This document shows positions 13,023 to 16,067 of a stretch of 16,067 nucleotides of DNA, piece by piece. The stretch is from assembly GCA_039649115.1 (NCBI GenBank), contig JBBWZQ010000351.1, forward strand, positions 1 through 16,067, given 5' to 3'. Both the position numbers and the translations under genes were made by a program. The notes beneath the pieces are model-generated. The model saw nothing but the letters and a program-made list of their open reading frames with translations. It had not been told where the DNA came from and did not search any database. The stretch's first letter is position 1. Each line of letters begins with the position of its first letter. Origin of the DNA: DATEJJ01 sp039649115 (lineage in GTDB: Bacteria; Actinomycetota; Actinomycetes; Mycobacteriales; Micromonosporaceae).

Positions 13023-16000
13023 TGGACGTTCCAGTACTGGTCGGGGTTGACCAGGCTGGACAGGTCGCCGCCGCTGCCGAACGGGATGGCCGAGCCGCCG
13101 ATCGCGATCCGCAGGTACAGCTTGTGCGCGCCGGTGTCGACGAAGACCTGGTTGTCGCCCAGGCCCGCCAGGCTGCCGGCCCTGGCCGCGGTCCTGCGGG
13201 TGCCCCAGACCGTGTACGTCGCGGTCGGCGTGGCCGAGCCGGTCCAGCCGAACACCAGGACCACGTGGCCGGGGTCGGTGCCGTGGATGTCGAAGTCCAC
13301 CGAGCCGCGCGACCCGCCCACCGTGTACTGGTGGCCCTCGATGACGCCGGTGTTGACCCCCTGCCCGGTCACCCCGTCGTCGCGCTGCCAGGTCTGCCGG
13401 TCGCTGAACCGGATGCGCATGATGCCGTGGTCGAGCGGGCTGACGAAGCCGAAGTCGGAGCCGGCGTAGTAGCTGGACCCGGTCCTGAGGTACATCGCCT
13501 TGTCCCGCGCGTCCCGGATCATCGGCGCGTGGTCGGTCACCACGGCCGGCACGCCGTCGCCGGTCACGCTGCCGTCCAGGTCGGCGAACCAGTGCGAGTG
13601 GTCGACCAGGGTGGGGTCGAAGTAGTCGCCGTTGTTGCCGAACAGCACGCGCTGGCCGGCGCCGAGGAACGTCAGGCCGCGTACCCGGTTGGTCGCGTCC
13701 CAGGTGCTCGCGCCGGCGTCGGTGATGGCGACCAGCTCGGGCGAGGAGCCGCCGCGCGCCGCGAACCCGGCGAGCCAGCTGCCGGTCACGTCGCACTGGC
13801 CGTGGTAGAAGCGCAGCAGGCCCTCCACGTCGCCCTGCTCGCCGCCGGTGTTGGCGGTGGCCGGTCCGATCAGCAGGCCGCCGCTGACCGTGGTGTTCTG
13901 GCAGTTGAGCGCGTTGCCGTCGTTGGCGGCCAGCGGGTTGACCGTGGTCACGGCGCCGTCCAGCCACAGGCCGAAGCCGGCGTTCTTCCAGGAGTTGGGG
14001 TTCACCACGCTGCCGCGGTGCTGGTAGTCGCCCGCATAGTCCTCGATGGACATGCCGGAACCCTGCGCGTGGTTGGGGAACGGATCGCTGCCCGAGAACC
14101 GGTGCGAGTGGGTGGTGTTGTTCTCGTTGCGCCCGAACGCGAGGTCCACGGCGTTGTCGCGGTTGGTGTTGTCGGAGTCGTTGTTGAAGTCGTACCAGAT
14201 GCCCAGGCCCTTGCCGCCCGCGGCGGAGTTGCCGACCAGGTCGTTGGCCGGGTTGCTGATCCAGAACTCGGCCGGGATCGCGTCGGACTTGCGGATGGCC
14301 TTGCCGGCGGGCACCGTGCGCACGCCCATCACCAGGTTGCCGGTCAGCACGTTGTGCTGCTCGACCCCGTCTTCGAGGAAGAACCCGTGGCCCAGCGTCT
14401 CGTCGGCCACCACGCCGTTGACGTGCACGTTGTTGGTCTGGTGGATGGTCACGAACCGGTTGAAGCTGTCGTGCACGCTGACGCTGTCCACCAGCGACCC
14501 GCTGCCGTCGCCGGCAAAGTGCCAGTGGATGGGGTACCGGCCCAGCACGCCGACCTGGCCCATGGCGTAGAGCTCCACATTGGACATCCGCAGCACGCCG
14601 CCACTCATGACCATGACGTGGCCGCCGAACTTCGTGGTGGGCGCGTTGTCCGGGCCGGTGATGCGCAGGTTGTGCGAGAGCAGGCCCACCTCGGCCCGCT
14701 CCGGCACCGACCGGCTCTCCCCGCCGGCGGTGAAGGTGGTGACCACCGAGGCGTGCCCGTACCTCAGCGCCTTGTCGACGGTGACCGTCTTCCCGTCCGC
14801 GGACACGGCCGTCACCGCCAGCCGCTCCTTGTGGTCGACGTCGATGTCCGAAGAGGACAGTACGATCCGGTCGCCGGCCTGCCACCCCACCGGGTCCATC
14901 AGGGTGAGGCTGGTGGCGCCCGCCGGCGCGGTCTGCGCGAGCCGCGTCCAGGTGCGCCCCTCGGACCTGCCGTGCATCTCGATGCGCCCGCCGCCCATCG
15001 CGCTGAACACGTCCGCGCCCATGCTGGTGGCGCCCATCGCCATGGCGTCGGTCGGCGCGCCGTCCAGCACCAGCGTGATCGCGCTGGTCAGCGGATGCGC
15101 GTCGGTACCCATCCAGAACGTCCCGTGCACCATGACGTACCGGGTGCGCACGGTGGTCGGCCGGTCCGCGAAGGCCAGCTCGCCGAGCACCACCAGACCG
15201 CCCAGCTTCGGCAGGTCGACGTCCACCAGCACCTGCCTGCCCGGCGGGACGGTGACCACGTCGCCCGCGGCGGGCACCTTGCCGCCCCACGTCGCCGGGT
15301 CGCTCCACCTGCTGAAGTTGGCGAAGTCCGGCGGCGTGCCGCCACCCGGGGCCGGGCTGGCCGGCGCGGCGCTCGACGGCGCCGGCGAACTGGGGGCGGG
15401 TGCCGTGTCGGGCGCCGCGACCAGCTCGATCGCGGCCAGGTCCCACATGTCCCCGGTCGGCGCCGTGGTGTCGAGGGTGACGGTGGTACCGGGGGCCGGC
15501 GTGGTCGCCGTGGTGCGCTGCACCCAGTACGTGTCGCCCACCGGCGCCAGGTACTGGTCGACCTGGGTCTGGGCGGCGCCGGCCGGGTGCGCGACGGCGT
15601 TGCTCCAGTCCGCGCCGACGCCCCACACCCAGGAGTCGGCCCGGGTCGTGCGCAACGAGACGTGCGGCACTCCGCCGGCCGCCGCGGCCGAGGCGGTGGT
15701 CAGGGTCGCGGTCAGGTCGGCGCCGGTGAAGCTCGCGACGGTCAGCGAGCCGAGGTAGCCGCCGAGCACCCGGGTGCCGGTGACCGTGACGTCGGTCAGC
15801 GCGGCGGGCGCCACCGCCGTCCAGATCTCGGCGCTGCCCGGCTGCGCGTTGGCCCGGGAGGCGAGCGTCCAGGTCAGCCCGGCACCGGACACCGCGGCCA
15901 CCTTCTGGGTGGCGGTCTGCGGGCCGTCCGAGGCGAGGAACGCGACGAGCAGTTCGCCGCCGTGGTGGGTGCTGAACCTCGGCGAGGCGATCGTGGTGGA

Positions 16001-16067
16001 CGCGCCGGACTGGTGCGTGGTCACCAGCGCGTCGACGGCCAGGCCGGTGCCGGCGTGCGCGGGCCAC
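13019..16067 (-). CDS. G8-domain / CEMIP-like beta-helix secreted protein (5' end beyond window)
   Basis: At least 1015 residues. The frame stays open to the right edge, so the GTG at 16024 is probably internal and the start and any signal peptide lie outside. Counting from that GTG, about 1-202 form a beta-sandwich module (ends LDTTAPTGDMWDLAAIELV) of a kind often repeated in secreted actinobacterial proteins. A Pro/Ala/Ser linker follows (204-230). Then comes a G8 domain (about 238-360; WSDPATWGGKVPAAGDVV), named for its conserved glycines, and a right-handed beta-helix (about 440-700) with RYPIHWH at 496-502, close to the GRYPIHFH stretch of human CEMIP and TMEM2. Those proteins bind or degrade hyaluronan. 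A bacterial homologue could process a polysaccharide, but hyaluronan itself is not shown. The C-terminal 250 residues are beta-rich, ending in NPDQYWNVH. No membrane segment is visible. Convergent with the glycosidase, overlapping by 4 nt. Confidence 0.87.
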   Translation of the reverse strand, partial: WPAHAGTGLAVDALVTTHQSGASTTIASPRFSTHHGGELLVAFLASDGPQTATQKVAAVSGAGLTWTLASRANAQPGSAEIWTAVAPAALTDVTVTGTRVLGGYLGSLTVASFTGADLTATLTTASAAAAGGVPHVSLRTTRADSWVWGVGADWSNAVAHPAGAAQTQVDQYLAPVGDTYWVQRTTATTPAPGTTVTLDTTAPTGDMWDLAAIELVAAPDTAPAPSSPAPSSAAPASPAPGGGTPPDFANFSRWSDPATWGGKVPAAGDVVTVPPGRQVLVDVDLPKLGGLVVLGELAFADRPTTVRTRYVMVHGTFWMGTDAHPLTSAITLVLDGAPTDAMAMGATSMGADVFSAMGGGRIEMHGRSEGRTWTRLAQTAPAGATSLTLMDPVGWQAGDRIVLSSSDIDVDHKERLAVTAVSADGKTVTVDKALRYGHASVVTTFTAGGESRSVPERAEVGLLSHNLRITGPDNAPTTKFGGHVMVMSGGVLRMSNVELYAMGQVGVLGRYPIHWHFAGDGSGSLVDSVSVHDSFNRFVTIHQTNNVHVNGVVADETLGHGFFLEDGVEQHNVLTGNLVMGVRTVPAGKAIRKSDAIPAEFWISNPANDLVGNSAAGGKGLGIWYDFNNDSDNTNRDNAVDLAFGRNENNTTHSHRFSGSDPFPNHAQGSGMSIEDYAGDYQHRGSVVNPNSWKNAGFGLWLDGAVTTVNPLAANDGNALNCQNTTVSGGLLIGPATANTGGEQGDVEGLLRFYHGQCDVTGSWLAGFAARGGSSPELVAITDAGASTWDATNRVRGLTFLGAGQRVLFGNNGDYFDPTLVDHSHWFADLDGSVTGDGVPAVVTDHAPMIRDARDKAMYLRTGSSYYAGSDFGFVSPLDHGIMRIRFSDRQTWQRDDGVTGQGVNTGVIEGHQYTVGGSRGSVDFDIHGTDPGHVVLVFGWTGSATPTATYTVWGTRRTAARAGSLAGLGDNQVFVDTGAHKLYLRIAIGGSAIPFGSGGDLSSLVNPDQYWNVH

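Overview
The window is about 16 kb of very GC-rich DNA with GTG and TTG starts, dense coding and short gaps. Its gene content (AraC and MarR regulators, AfsR-like STAND/TPR ATPase, secreted subtilase, SCP2-like protein beside a debranching-type glycosidase, G8/beta-helix secreted protein) points to a filamentous actinobacterium, most likely Micromonosporaceae. That placement is inferred from composition and remembered families; no search was run. I find no rRNA, tRNA, CRISPR array, insertion sequence or integrase. No stretch longer than about 210 bases lacks a gene.

Layout. (1) 1-1955: the 3' end of an AraC-type regulator faces a secreted S8 protease that ends in twelve perfect WSGLT repeats. 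(2) 1956-5526: a divergent intergenic region, then a large protein joining an N-terminal diguanylate cyclase (GGDEF), a degenerate ATPase-like segment, an intact STAND/AfsR-type NTPase and TPR-like repeats. (3) 5599-8152: an MFS transporter convergent with a membrane-anchored metallo-beta-lactamase-fold hydrolase; their 3' ends overlap. (4) 8153-10443: an intergenic region with inverted and direct repeats, then a TPR-GGDEF diguanylate cyclase whose 3' end overlaps the start of a MarR regulator. (5) 10534-13022: a small SCP2-like protein translationally coupled to a 704-residue glycogen-debranching-type glycosidase. (6) 13019-16067: a large secreted-type protein with a G8 domain and a CEMIP-like beta-helix, running off the right edge.

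The most unusual gene is the GGDEF-STAND-TPR fusion. It has the ATPase-TPR body of AfsR/LuxR-type regulators, but the sensor-coupled output appears to be c-di-GMP synthesis instead of DNA binding. A second diguanylate cyclase 3 kb away has the opposite domain order (TPR first, GGDEF last) and lacks the feedback I-site that the first one keeps. The two could feed one c-di-GMP pool under different control. The secreted protease, G8 protein and glycosidase give the region a polymer-processing flavour, but nothing in the sequence proves the genes work together.

All three convergent gene pairs are separated by 3 nt or overlap by 4 or 11 nt, leaving no room for intergenic terminators.
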